Positions 24,201 to 36,362 are shown, counted from the first letter of the stretch. The stretch: 64,000 bases of DNA from Echeneis naucrates (GCF_900963305.1 NC_042520.1:9123670-9187669); one strand, 5' to 3'. The notes: generated from the sequence alone by a model not told the origin. Program-made: numbers and translations.

Positions 24201-27200
24201 CCATAACATCAACAGCTGAAATATAAAAACATAAAGCACATTGGGGTTGACGTACAAATGGTGCCTGCTCTTTTCGCCGAACCACATCGTGTACAAAAAA
24301 AATAATGGCTACAAACATCTAAACGTAAGAAAAGAGATAAAGATTTTAGTTAACATCAGACACAAGACACCTTCGTTATCAGGGGCTGGTGACGTCACTT
24401 TCTCATCTGGCTGTGTTTCAGGAGTTATTTCTGCCTTGTCAGCTTCATCTTCATTCATTGCAGTCTGATGTTCCATAGGAGGAGTGTCATCCTCCTATGG
24501 AGAAAACAAAATGTGGCACTTTGAAATGTATTGATATATTTTGATTAAAAGTTTAATAAAAATAAACAAATTCAAAAGACTTTTTAACAAGCAAAAAGGT
24601 TTCGTTTCCTTTGTATTTTTTACCTGTGGTGCAGGTATCTCAGAAGGTTCAGCCCTTGATGCTTCCATTTCTGCATTTCCAAGCTCATCTTTAGAAATAA
24701 AGTATTGAGTGTTTTAATCGGGGAAACATTTTGAAATGCATTGAGAACAAATATCAGGTATTTTACACTGTACCTGCACAGTTTGGTTTTTCATCAGTGG
24801 GCTCCAAAGTTGGTTGAGACAGAGCTGGTGACAGCTCAGCAGCTGTAGAGTCAGTTTCAGCAGGTGGTTGAGCATCCATAGGTGGAAGTTGCTCTTCCTC
24901 CTCAGTTGTTGTTGTAGTTTCCATCTGTTGTAGAGCTGCTGGATTTACCTCTGGTTCCTCACTTGTATTGTGACTAATTAAGCTGGAGGACACTGTGCTG
25001 TCGGGATCCATAGAGAGCAGAGTCAGAGCTGCCTCTTTCATTTTCATATCAGCCTCCTGAAGCACCATCTCTGCTGTCAACTCCTCTCGAATGCTCTCAG
25101 GTGGAAGTCGTGCCTCTGCTGAGGTACAAACATCCATCAGGGTGAGCAGAGCGTCAGCCTCAGCGGGCACAGCAGGCATCTCACTGAGTCGTGACTCAGT
25201 TTCCCCTTCGGGTGGCTCGGGGGTGATGTCGCTTAAAGCATCGCAGGTGTCGTCAGAGAATGAGGTGGTGACAGGATCAGAGTTTGTGCTTGTGTCCTGG
25301 AGAAGAGATGGCTTCTTCACTTCTGTCTCAGGATTCACTGAGGACACAGAAGACTTTTCTGACTTTTCCAGTTTGTCTTCTCTGGATGCTTTTCCATCTT
25401 CTTGGTCATCTTCTTTCTTCTCTGGGACTTTATCTTTCTTCTCCAGTTTTTTCTTTGCGCTCTTAATTTCTGATCGCTCCTGTGCAGGTTCTTCAGGTAC
25501 TTTCCGCTGATCCTTTGTGTTTCCCTCTTTTTTTCTTTCCTTTGTTCCCTCAGGTTTGCTGAGAGATGTACCTACTGCACTTTTGACATCTGAACTCAGA
25601 ACTTTCTTTTCAGTCTTTAATGACAATGGAGTCTTTGTTTCCTCTTTAGATTTGGATTTTGATTTTTCAATGATTTTTCCCTTCTCGGTTGTCTTGACTC
25701 TTTTTGGATCTTTATCTGTTGGTTCAGAGCTGGACTTGCTTGGTTTCTGGCAGTCCTGATCTACTTTAATCTTCTCCTTTTCACCATCTTTACCATCTGT
25801 TGTAGATTTCGGTTTTTCTCCTTGTCTATCCTCAGAGTGGCTCTTTGACCTTTTCAGGACTTCCTTGGAGTGTTTATCTTTCTTCTTGCTGCCATCTGGC
25901 CCAGGCTCTATCTCAGATCGATCCTCAGTGGAACCAGCAGAATCCGGGCGGAGCAGCTGCTTGACATCACTTTTAACTGAAGTTTTGTCTCCTTTAATTT
26001 TTTCCTTCTCTTTGCTCTTATCTTTCTCCTTTTCCTTTTCTCTAATTTTGTCTTTCTGTTTCTCCTTTTCTTTCTCTACTTTAACAGTCTCTGTAGATGG
26101 AGCTTTCACCTTCTTTCCATCTTTAGGACCCTCATCAACAACACTTTCAGACACAGACGCCTTTCCTTCCCTTGTGTTTCCTGGCATTTTCTTCTCACTT
26201 TTTATCTTAGGCTTCTTCTCACCTTTCTCTTCAGATGACACTTTCACACCTTCCTTCTGCTGAGACTCATCTCCCTGATGTTCAGATTTCTTCTCCTGCT
26301 TCTGTTTGACTTTGGCACGTTCATCTGATAGGCTGCGTTCCTTCTCTTTGCGTTCTTTAGAGTGAAGTTCTTTACGGGACAGCCGATCAAATTTCCCAGC
26401 CGAACGTTGTTTGAGAGCCTCTTGGGAACCTTGCTCTAACTCCAGGATGAAAGAGTGTGTCCTGCCTTTGTCAGACACCTTTTTGCTTTCACCTGAATCC
26501 TCTGTAACGCTGCCACTCGTCCTTCTGTGTCTCTCATCAGATGATGCAGATTCTGACAGATTTCTCATCAGTTTTGGATGAGGAGCCTTGTAAGATTTCA
26601 CTTCCTAATTTTAAAACAATTAAACACCACATTGCTTGTTACATCTGACAAATCCAAGGACACACTTTCTACCTAGAGAGAAACCATTTTTTTTCCTGGA
26701 AGTTTTCACGTACCACTTTCTTGGATCCCTCTCCTCCTGTGTCTCCTTTTTTCTTGCATGCAACATCTCCCTCTTTTCTGAAAGGTAAGTAATCGATTTA
26801 TGCACTTTCAGAGTGCACATTGCAAAACTAAACATTCGATTGTGTTAAGCAGCAGCTACATGGATTTGTGTCAGAGTTTTAGATGGCATACCTTGAGTCT
26901 AGTTTCCTCTTTCTGTTGAGAGCCATTTTTTTCTCCAGAACTTTTCTTTCTTTGCGAGCTTCTTTGGCTCTGGGGCGCTCCAACCCCACAAAGTCTCCAC
27001 TCTTTTGTTTTTTGTGATCTGCATAGAAAATGAAGACTGGTAAATAATATGACAGAAAAGATATTTATAACCAATAAACTGATAAACAAACTGAATACCA
27101 TACAGTGCAAATTATTAATTAATGGGAAAGAAATACCTTGTTCTTCTGCCTGTATCGCTTTCTGCTTCCGCTTTTCTTCCATTCGCTCCCTGTTCTGCTG

Positions 27201-30178
27201 CCTCTTGAGCAGCCTTTCCTCTTTGTCCTTTGCCTATATGATCACAGTTTATCATATAGACACACCAATGACAGAAAGCAGAAATGAAACATTGAAGGAT
27301 AGTAAAAATCTGTAGTGTTTTCAACATTGGAATCAAGTAATTTTCCAAGGAAATTTTTCTATTTAGCTATATACCAATTTCTAACTCAATTATTTTAATG
27401 TAGAAAGAAAGACAACTTACTGCAGACCTCCGACGTTCCTCCACAGTGATTTCATCATCTGAGTCGCTGTAATAACGGGAGTAGAGGAAGGGTTTATGAA
27501 CATAAGCTTTGCGACGAGGCTTACGCTCTTCTTCTCCTGCATCTCCACTGGGTTTCTTTTCCTCTGCATCACCTTGATCTGGTAAAAAAAAAAATTTAAT
27601 TTACAACTCACAACTAATCCTGTAGAAGAACACATTGACCATCAGATGTACACAACAGATTTGACACTTTATGATATAGTTTCTTTTCAAAATCTTGTTG
27701 AAAACTAAGTGTAAAATAAAAAGCTGAGACCATCAGGTGGAAGCTCCCCTTCTTCAGAAGAGTCAGACAGCAAGGCATCATCTTCACTTCCTTCTTCAAA
27801 TGACGACAGGTCACTGGTGTGGACAGAACTCACTGTGATGTCACTCAGTCCCTCCAGGTCAGAGTCCTCCAAAGAGTATTCTGCAGTGCAAAGACATGCC
27901 AATTTATATAGATTTTCTTAACAACAAAGAAAGAGTTAGGTAGGAAAAGAAAAAAAAAAAACAACAAAAAAAAAATTTATCAGATATACAAAAAAATAAG
28001 AATTTATATTATTCATACATCAATTAAGTATAACTCCATCAGCAATTGAACTGCATGACAACAGAACACCTTTTAATTTATTTTATTTTCTTGAAATACC
28101 TTTCAAATCTGATGACGGATCATTTCATTACTCTGCTAAAATCCTTTTAAGCTTTATATACTGAAATTTAAACAAGCGTGATGTCTCATCTTCAAACACA
28201 AAGAAATTGATAAAATCTTTAATAAAATATTTTTCAGACCTGTCCATAAATGGAAGCAAAATGCACAAAAAATCCTTGACTCAGGAAAACGGTCAAGATT
28301 AGTTAGCATTATTCTAAAACAAAAACACAAAGCGAACACAGCAGCTCACCTTCCTTTATCCTCTCTCTAGCTTTCTGCTTGGCCTGATTTGTAGATTTCA
28401 ACAGCTCATCATCCTGCTTCTCCTCTGAGGATTTTCCAGTGGTTCGGCTGTCTTTCTCCTCCTCTGTCTGCTCCTGAACTCCTGAATCGTCATCCTCCAT
28501 TTTCACTATCTCAATCAATCCCTCTTTTCCCAGATCCATCTCTTCCTGAGTGTCCTCTGTCTTGATGTCAAACGCATGGGTCTCTGGTGCCACCTTTGTT
28601 TCCTCTACCTCTTCCAGCATCTTCCCTTCATTGTAACTGTCTCCTTCCTCCACAACACTCATGTCCTGCCCGTTCTCCTCCACCAGCTGCATGGGATCAT
28701 CTGAAGCTTGGCCTTTACGTGCTTTCTCTGTTCCTGAGCTGGCTCTGACACTAGCCTCCTGATTGAGCGAAGTTATTGTGTCCAGGATGGACATGGCATC
28801 GCTGGCAGCAGTGGTGGATGGAGCAGATGATGAGGCTGTAAACATATGCATATGTAATGATAGGTGTTAACTGTGTGGCTGTAGTCAGACACTTGAATAG
28901 ATGATTAGTCTTGTTTAGGTCTCATATGTGTAAAAGAATATTTGGAATAAATCTCAAATATACTGTGAGACATCCTCTATATGACATACAGTATTACATA
29001 TTCAAAAGAAAAGTGAACCTAGATGAATGTTTCGAAGCACAAGGAAGCAAAGTGGAGAAACTTGAATCAGAAGATGTGCCTTGTCTGCAATTCAGTAGAC
29101 ACAAAAGACTGGAGACTTTTCATTGTGATTGTGGGAAATTAAGTTATCTCTTTCCATAGACAAAATCTGGGTGACAAAAAGCAAAGAAACAAACATAACC
29201 TGCATGGCTAATACAGACAGGATAAGACTGTTCTGTACCCGGCTCAGGGATGCTGCTGTCTGGTCTTGGTTCTACTGGAGGAAGTGGTGCCAGTGGTTCT
29301 TCAGAGCAGCTGCCAGGCGACAGAAATTCACGCACCACTCTCTCCACCTGCGGCCTGAAGATGTGGTTGATTTTGGGATCCACCACCTGGGCCACAATCC
29401 TGTCCACTCCCTGTTCCAACATCCCGGATCTGAAATAAACAGCTTAGGTTTAACTCTCAGTAACCTACAAACAATTAGATGAGAGATAGGACAAGAAATA
29501 TTTCTCCATTCTCACTTACTGCAACACCAGCTGTCTGATGTTGTTTCTCAGCTGGTTCTTGTTCAAATGTGGGCTCCATGTGTGATTAGAGAGGTGATTG
29601 GAGACAAAATTGTCCACTCTTTGTTTCAGGTTCAAGTAAGCCGGCTACAACAGGGAAGAATATCATCATATTACAAAACAACCATTGCACATTGGTAGCT
29701 GAAAATGTCTACAACTGTTGATCTGGTTAAAAAAATGTTAGAGGATCAACTGGTACCTGAGCAGGTCAGCGTATTACAATCTGACAGTGTCTTGCTAGGA
29801 ATATGCACGATCGAAATACGGTGATATTTAGTTTTTCCTCTATAATCTGGTCCAAAATGGCCGTTAAATGTTGCATTTGGAGGGATTACATCCTGTCCAT
29901 CCTCAATACGACTTTTATCTGAATTTCACAATCAGCCAGAATGAATGGAAACGAAGTGGTTGGATCGGAAGGAAAACTAGACCCTAGGTCAAAGTTGTCC
30001 ACAACCATTACACAATAATTATCTCTTTACTTTACCAGATAGAGACATTTTAACCCGCTACCTTTGTGTCAACGTCTGCCAGGCAGTCCCTCCTGAACTG
30101 GTCGAAGAGCCCCTGTGTTTTTAAATGGCTGACGATCATGGACACCAGCTGCGGGTCTCCCGGCGGTAAACCAGCCAT
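18201..30178 (-). CDS. bod1l1: Biorientation of chromosomes in cell division 1-like 1
   Basis: Large nuclear protein that in mammals protects stalled replication forks and works with SETD1A. Thirty coding exons in transcription order: 30062-30178, 29520-29644, 29239-29429, 28350-28835, 27731-27880, 27421-27578, 27137-27233, 26892-27018, 26714-26777, 24774-26604, 24624-24688, 24371-24494, 24105-24215, 23978-24021, 23835-23886, 23735-23748, 23502-23583, 23309-23367, 23145-23214, 22914-22963, 22561-22729, 22119-22192, 21840-21951, 21483-21535, 21128-21323, 20872-20951, 20591-20690, 20205-20337, 19636-19707, 18201-18324. All phases agree; the sum is 5,130 nt, 1,709 residues plus stop. The N-terminus (MAGLPPGDPQLVSMIVSHLK, then a BOD1/Shg1 domain to about residue 140) and the conserved HKPFLYSRYYSDSDDE identify the family. 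Residues 506-1115 form one lysine/glutamate-rich exon; the C-terminus has AT-hook-like RRGRPSK and ends SKRAKR. Human BOD1L1 is about 3,050 residues, the difference being mainly the large exon. The 14-nt exon and the 20872 donor are the least certain parts. Confidence 0.93.
18620..18683. repeat. Near-perfect 28-bp inverted repeat (hairpin)
   Basis: The arms 18620-18647 and 18656-18683 are reverse complements with one mismatch, separated by an 8-nt loop. The repeat sits in the last bod1l1 intron (18325-19635), well away from both splice sites. On the minus strand, the bod1l1 transcript, the mismatch becomes a G-U wobble, so the RNA hairpin would be fully paired. It matches no miRNA family I know. 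It could be a novel small-RNA hairpin, a foldback element or a recent inverted duplication. Confidence 0.75.
19331..19390 (+). repeat. Retroposon 3' tail with GATG/GAAT repeats
   Basis: A remnant reading GGACAAGCGGCCGAAGATGG followed by short GATG and GAAT repeats, the typical 3' end of teleost non-LTR retroposons (Rex3/RTE-like tails end in GATG repeats). Only the tail is present, inside the last bod1l1 intron. The family call is tentative. Confidence 0.45.
19806..19838 (+). repeat. Decayed retroposon tail
   Basis: Contains TACTTTATTTATCCTCGTAG followed by GGAAATTC, a degenerate copy of a motif (TACTTTATTGATCCCCGTAG and onward) found at the ends of many teleost repeats. Preceded by an AGA-rich tract. 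It lies in the bod1l1 intron 19708-20204. Confidence 0.4.
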
Positions 30179-30267
30179 GGCTCAAACTGCTTGGCTCAGA
30201 TTTTAGTGATAAAAATGTGAACACATCGGGTAAAATCCGACCAGAGCGGTTTTCTGTTGTGGTCGGT

Positions 30268-30310
30268 GAAGTTCGAAACGGAAGTGAATGTGACGTCCTC
30301 GCGTGACCCG
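30268..30310 (-). promoter_or_regulatory. bod1l1 promoter elements
   Basis: About 95-130 bp upstream of the bod1l1 start codon lie an ETS core (CGGAAGTG, plus strand) and, about a dozen bases on, a half CRE (TGACGTC) in a locally CpG-rich stretch, with no TATA box. This fits a housekeeping promoter; its function is inferred from position. Confidence 0.45.
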
Positions 30311-31429
30311 GAAAGGAATTTTCAAGCGGGGTTTCCCCTACCAAAATAAACCCTACAACAAAAAATGCTAAAATCTAGAATATGATTTATACAATCGGTT
30401 TATTCCCAGTACACCTCATATTCAATGTATTTATATTTTACTGCAGCCGAAAGATTAACAACAAGAGTGCCTTTTATTTTCACACTTATTGCGAGTAAAA
30501 TGCTACGAACAATTTAACATAAACAAAAAAACTATTATTGTATAACAAGGAATCTTGTCACGTAGTACGCTGTATTCCCAAATGGGGCACTGGGTGAGGT
30601 CTGGGTAATGATGTGTTTATTATGAACTACGTTCAAATACGTTCAACTCGGTGTAACTTGATGGTCCTTCAGCGGCCTCTAGCGTTTTAATACAATAAGT
30701 TACAGCCCCCTTTGAGTAACACTAAGGCAGGTTCCTGTGAAATGTATTATTTCTGCTAACTTTTGCGAGGTGCCGTGTTTATTATAGGTGAACATGGCGA
30801 CGGTAAAAGGGATCATTAACATCTGGTGATGTAGGCGGTGAATCGTTCACACCTAAAATTGAAAGGGGCTGGAGCACCTGCCTTTTTTCTGGGGCGTTTT
30901 TTTTTATATATATATAAATTGCTTTCTCTCTCTCTTATATAAATAAACATTCCTGTTTTGGCATAGCTTCCCTGTCAAAGAAATATAAATAAAACAGAAC
31001 GGGGTGATAACGCTCAATGCGCTCAGTATAGAGGCTGCGAACAACACAGAGACAGAGACAGGCGGCAGCAGACCCCGGCCCTCAGCACACTTTTGCCTTT
31101 GTTTCTAGCTTTTTATTTTATTTTAACACCAATAATTAAAGAATTTACTGTCTTGTGCAAAGATAAATACATTTTGATGCTATATTTGAAAATTCTTACT
31201 TCACCGTGTACAGAGGTGTCCATGTCCCTGATGTAGTCATTCTAAATATTTACTAGAGACTAGTAACATACAAAGCACACACATGGTGTCACAGCTTCGT
31301 TTGTTCTTGCTTACTCTTGGGATAAACCCAGTGTAACCTAAAGAAATGTCTGCTGAGTATTCAACAATTATGTGAGTGTAAGGGTACTTAAATAAGCAGG
31401 TACGTCAGAGATGTCCTATTATTTATTTA

Positions 31430-31488
31430 TGATAGATTAAATAATTTCCCCTTGGGATTAATTAAATAGTTCTGACTCTGATTCTGAA
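31430..31488 (-). repeat. Decayed retroposon tail
   Basis: Reads AATTTCCCCTTGGGATTAAT followed by a short TCTGACTCTGATTCTG run, the reverse-oriented form of a common teleost retroposon end. Only the tail is recognisable. Confidence 0.45.
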
Positions 31489-31607
31489 ATGACAAAAAGT
31501 GTCCTTTTTCTCACTTGAGCCCCTGCCCCCAAAATGTCTGTGCACATCCATGCCCACGATTGCACAAAATACTATGGGAGGGTTTAGAAAAGAAAGGAAA
31601 AGATCTC

Positions 31608-31689
31608 TGGCAGCGGTGGGATTCGAACCCACGCCCCCGAAGAGACTGGAGCCTTAATCCAGCGCCTTAGACCGCTCGGCCACGCTACC
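31608..31689 (-). tRNA. tRNA-Leu (anticodon AAG)
   Basis: An 82-nt cytosolic leucine tRNA with no intron. The acceptor stem pairs GGTAGCG with CGCTGCC (a G-U pair included) and the discriminator base is A. A-box (TGGCCGAGCGG) and B-box (GGTTCGAATCC, plus-strand 31619-31629) promoters are intact, the long variable arm of leucine tRNAs is present, and the anticodon AAG lies at 31653-31655. Downstream on the minus strand a TTTT run at 31598-31601 can stop RNA polymerase III. It appears functional; as far as I recall it is very close or identical to vertebrate tRNA-Leu-AAG genes. Confidence 0.97.
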
Positions 31690-31899
31690 GTTGATATGTG
31701 TAAGTCACTGATATAATATTTTCATGATTTCATATATCTATATAGTTCAATCAAACTTTTCTGAAACTGTTATACATTTTATCGTGTAATGGAAAGAATC
31801 ATCAACTTGGTATAACGTTTGATATTCTACCCCCGATAATAAACTGTGCGACACATTTTGCCTTCAGTTATTTATCGGTTCTGGATCCAGCTTGTCAGC

Positions 31900-32430
31900 T
31901 TGACCCAGTCCCAACACACCCTCTACCCCTACATTTTGCGCAGTCCCGTGAAGGTGGTGGTGTCCCAGTTCCCTTTTTCATGTAGGGGTAGGGGTTTTGA
32001 CTCTGGCCCTACAGATCGAGGGTTTCAGCTGCTGACTTCCCGAAGAAGGGAGTGAAAAATACCCAGAATGCTTTACGTCATTATTTGTATACGGAATCAA
32101 ACAACAATGGCGACCCCCAGAGAGCGAGAGGAGGTGAAGTCGGAGAAGAAAAACAGACAACAGACGTCGATGGTGTATTCTTCTCCGTGAACCTGTTGGT
32201 TTATTTAATCAACCGAAGCATGATGAATGCTAAAAAAAACAAACAAAAAACAAATCGCAACCGCACTCCATGTTGCTGCTGAGACCATGTGATAGTTTGC
32301 GTGCCCCAACGTAAACTGCGCTGTGACGTAGAAAGTGGCGTCCAATTTCCGAGGGAAGATTACAAGTCCGACCCGTTGTGGCTTCCTTTCGCGGGTGAAG
32401 GGGTAGTGAGTAGGGTTTACCTTTAACGAT
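31900..32430. mobile_element. Candidate decayed non-autonomous DNA transposon
   Basis: The left part has repeated GTAGGGGTAGGGG/CTACCCCTACA words and the right part has the inverse (GAAGGGGTAGTGAGTAGGG), giving imperfect inverted ends about 500 bp apart. The interior includes a CpG-containing segment with an ATG in good context (32107) and a short lysine/glutamate-rich ORF. This resembles GTAGGG-ended DNA elements of fishes, but the ends are degenerate and I could not fix target-site duplications. The call is tentative; it might instead be an unrelated promoter-like segment. Confidence 0.3.
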
Positions 32431-32600
32431 AAACCGGCTGAATAAATTTTTTGAAAATCATGTCTATAATTAATCCAATCCAATCTAATCCAAAATGAGC
32501 ATAAAGGTAAAAACAATTGAAAGCTATTTCAATTAAAAAAAAAAAAAAAAAAAAGCACTATAATTGCCTCACTCACACACACGCACATCATTTTAGAAGA

Positions 32601-32606
32601 TTTATT
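32601..32606 (-). terminator. Candidate aurkb polyadenylation signal
   Basis: AATAAA on the minus strand, about 340 nt past the aurkb stop codon. Confidence 0.4.
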
Positions 32607-32946
32607 AGAAATTTGAAGGAGAGTGTGAGGAAAAATAAGAAAATGCTTTCCACCCTATCCTTCAAACACATCATATTAAAAATATTTAAGAATATATTCA
32701 TGTTGAGGCAGTCTAATAATAGTACTTTGGAGTCAACACTATTAAGTAAAGAAAGTAAAAACAGATTCACCTCTAAGATAAACTATACGTAGATAACATA
32801 AGTGTGCATGTATAACCATCATAAACTGTGGTGGAATAAAGGCAGTTTGAAATCCATGGCAGTGACACTTAAATATTCCAGCCAAGTGTCTTGTGGAGGA
32901 CATAGAACTCCCCTGAGGTGGGGAGAAGCAGGCCAACCAGGTGGGC

Positions 32947-35900
32947 TCAGGACTTGTTACTTGGGTAGGTTGGGGGTAGGAGCCGATGAGAGTTGCTCCT
33001 CACCCACGCATGGTCAATGACATTCTGTAGTGAGAGGCGGTCGATCGGGCTGTGGCGAAGCAGCTTGGATATAAGGTCCCGTGCACCATCTGAGATGTTC
33101 TTGGGGAATTTCAAATCCACCTGCAAATGGCATTTACAGATTTAATCATGAAACTGATTGCTACATTAAAAACATTAATTTGAACTAACATTTCTCAGGA
33201 ACATGGTACATATTAGCTGTGAAGATAGAAGGTAGATGAACTTTTAAAAATAACTTATGCATTATGGTCTGGCGTGCTTCAAAGTTCATAGATTGAGCCC
33301 TTATCTTATGAAGTATGATTCAAAAATAAATAAATAAAAAATGATAACGCACTCAACTCTGGAAAGTAACAACAAAGGCAGACACCAGAAATTGATCAGA
33401 TGTCAGCTCAGCTACATTTTTATTTAGAGGCAAAACTGAACGTGAATGAATTTTGGTAGTAATAATACAGCAGGTAAAAGTTGATCCAAGAAAACAGTCA
33501 GCAAGATAATAGAGCTAGCGGAACACTTATTCACTCCTACTACCAAAGAAAAACACCAACCTTCATAATTCTTTTGTATGTTTCTGAATGGCTGGCAGTT
33601 TCAAAGGGAGGGTTGCCAACCAGGCATTCGTAGCAGAGGACACCAATGCACCACAGGTCAACCTTCTCAGTGTGTGTGTGTCCCTCAATCATCTCTGGAG
33701 GGAGGTAGTCCAGTGTTCCACACATGGTGCGACGTCTTGGGAGGGGGAATCAACCAAGAGGTTAGTAGGGAAGATGCAGATAAATAGAAAGCAATTATGG
33801 ACTTGTGACAGCATACAGTAGTAGAGAGGTGGAACTGATAAAGCACAGTGGTGCACTGACACCATGATTCCTCACCTGAGAGAAGGAGCATGAACAGACC
33901 AGCCAAAATCAGCAATTTTCAGTTCTCCACGGTAGCCGAGAAGAAGATTCTCTGGCTTGATGTCACGATGAATCACTTTCTTCTCGTGGCAATACATAAG
34001 AGCATCTGATATCTCTTCCATGTACTGCAAATTTAAAGAGGTTAACATTCAATCATAACAGCAGACTGTCAAGGATGCAGTGAAAATGGAAGAATTACTC
34101 CTTGACAATAAATAGACTGGAGTCATATCTCACTGTGGCAGTGCGCTGGTCATCAAACCTTCCGCATCTCTGTAGCTCTTTGTACATTTCACCACGTGGG
34201 GCGTACTCAAGGACTAGATACACCCTTTTGCGGTCATGGAAGTAATTGTAGAAGCGCAGGATGTTGGGGTGTCTGAGGAGGAAAAAAATAATAATAGATA
34301 AATCTTAAAAGAAAAAAAGAGAGGATTTTGTGAGCATAATTTGAAGAAGAGTGTTTACTGCTTTTCTAAAACCAAGTTAAATACTTGAAAACTCAGTGTA
34401 CTCATAACACAACACCAAAACCCCTTTCTGAGAAAGTGGAGTGAGGAGGAAATGAATGAATATTTTAATCTGGTATTGAATTAATCTATACTAGTAATAG
34501 TTACACTAATCAAAACATTTTATTATTAATTATTAGCCAAAATTTTTGTTTCTTCTTTGTGAATTCCAGAATTGAATCATGTTACTAATTTCGTAGGGTA
34601 TTAGTAGTCATTTCTGTGATAAGCTGCAGTAAAAATGTTTATTAAAATGCCAAGACATATTTATTAATATTGTTCTGTTTTGAAGATCCTTCACAAAATT
34701 TGTGAGAAACTGACAAAAGCACACAATATCACATATTGGTGGGATAAAGTCAATTAATGCTTATACATTATTTATACCCCTAAACATCTAAAAATCACGC
34801 AAGCTAAACAACAACACACAACAGATGGTAAATGACTTTTTCAGAATACTAACTTGAGATGGGCCTGAATTTCAATCTCTCTCCTGAGTTGATGCTCCAC
34901 ACCCTCCTTTTCCATCTGTGACTTGAACAACACCTTCAATGCCACAATCGCCTGCAACTTCTTTACTCTCGCAAGGTAAACGTTACCAAACTTGCCCTTC
35001 CCCAACGGTCGGCCGATGTCAAAGTCATCAATGGAGATTTTCCTGTAGGAAGTAAAAAGGCAGGCAATCATACGAGTAAGAATAGAACATGATAACAATG
35101 AGAACCGCAGAGGTACTAAGAGTGCGAACACTTACTTTGAAGTTGAACTGGAGGATGATCCAACAAATTCTCTCCCAGGGCCTAACAATGACATTACAAT
35201 CACAAAGGTTTTCCCGAGATATAAATTGCATGTGTATATGGGGATGTAGAGGTTACCTGCAATGGCATTTTTGACTGTCTCTGTTCGTGGCTTCACCTGG
35301 ACTCGCTGTGGGCCTGCTACCATGGTAGGGGTTGTAAACTGACATTCACAAGCAAATGTATTATTTATTAACAATTAAAATGTAAAATGGCCTTTCAAGC
35401 AATATTTATTTAGAATATTTTAACACAGCACCACCCCACAAATCTACACAACCATTACTACTTACCGGCCTTTGGAAACCATTGGGCTCATAATTTTCTT
35501 TATTCTGAAAAGAAATGAGAATTATTCACAATTATATTTTAGGTTATATTATTGCACAATGTATGTGTACCAAGCAATGTTGAGGAAAGACCCAGGGTGG
35601 CACACATTATTGGGGGAAATATTAACACTTCTTTGCCTGTTTACTGGACAAATCCATTATTGCTTCTCGTGACAGTAAAAGGATGACATTTTGATTGAAC
35701 TTTTTACACTTTGCCCTCTTTAAAGAGGACATTTTGGTCAGTAGGTTGCATTACACTGTAATTTCAGTGCACATTGTCACCATATGTTAATGCAATTGGG
35801 TGGTCCGTGAACATTTATGTGTATCTTTAAAATTATTTAAGTAAGGCAACATAACAGTTGACGTGTAATATAAAACATGACTCGTGACCACAGTATTATA

Positions 35901-36306
35901 ATCACATTTTTGGTTGAAGTAACTCATGCAGTTACAGTAAACATGTTTCATTTGCCCTTCGTTTCTGTAGTTAAACAACAGAAGTTGTTCAGTAACGTGA
36001 GGCCAAAGTTAAACCCTTTGACAACTGCGGCCCGACTGAAGCGTTGGATTAAGTTCACCGGCTCGGGTTGATTCACTTTTGAAAGCCCCCTCATGTTTAT
36101 GTTTTGTCGTGTACATACACTTCGCACTGCCCAGACTATGCTATGCTATGCTATGCTATGCTATATGTGTGTTAGCCCATTAAGGTAGCTGACAAAACTA
36201 ACGTTAGCTACCGAGCTGGAGTCCGCGACCTGCCAGTCAAACTGTTCGCAGTTTTCAGCTGACGTCGGCATGGATCCAGAGGAGAAAAATAACACTTTAC
36301 CTGCAT
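32947..36306 (-). CDS. aurkb: Aurora kinase B
   Basis: Serine/threonine kinase of the chromosomal passenger complex, acting at centromeres and midzone with INCENP, survivin and borealin. Nine coding exons in order: 36301-36306, 35466-35504, 35257-35338, 35136-35181, 34854-35042, 34134-34272, 33876-34024, 33561-33735, 32947-33120; total 999 nt, 332 residues, all phases consistent. The first coding exon encodes only Met-Gln, giving the MQNKEN start (a KEN-like degron) known for fish Aurora B. Seen: glycine loop [12 protein letters not shown] (72-83), catalytic Lys94, HRDIKPEN (Asp188), DFG (206-208), and activation-loop Thr220 in [11 protein letters not shown]. The Gly-Asn pair of Aurora A's characteristic residue is not informative here; the N-terminus and the short length favour B over A. 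The upstream region carries CCAAT and CHR elements. Confidence 0.95.
36136..36164. repeat. (CTATG)5 pentanucleotide repeat
   Basis: Five perfect CTATG units plus a partial one, in aurkb intron 1. Seen directly. Confidence 0.9.
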
Positions 36307-36362
36307 CTTAATGAAGATGTGAAGTATTAATTTCCGGACCTGTAACGATCAGTGTTAATATT

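Larger units (their letters stand above)
30340..32946. other. Intergenic region between bod1l1 and aurkb
   Basis: No protein gene is supported. It holds a tRNA-Leu gene (31608-31689), a decayed retroposon tail (31430-31488), a candidate non-autonomous DNA element (about 31900-32430) and the probable aurkb 3' UTR (to about 32600). A 27-codon ORF starting MATPREREEV at 32107 has a good start context but no recognised homologue. Confidence 0.6.

Noticed and set aside
25091-26263. Several long plus-strand ORFs
   Set aside because: Antisense shadows of the large bod1l1 exon; Ser/Phe-rich composition is the complement of Lys/Glu codons.
32107-32190. 27-codon ORF MATPREREEV as a gene
   Set aside because: Too short, no homologue recognised, and it lies within a probable transposon relic; kept only as a finding.
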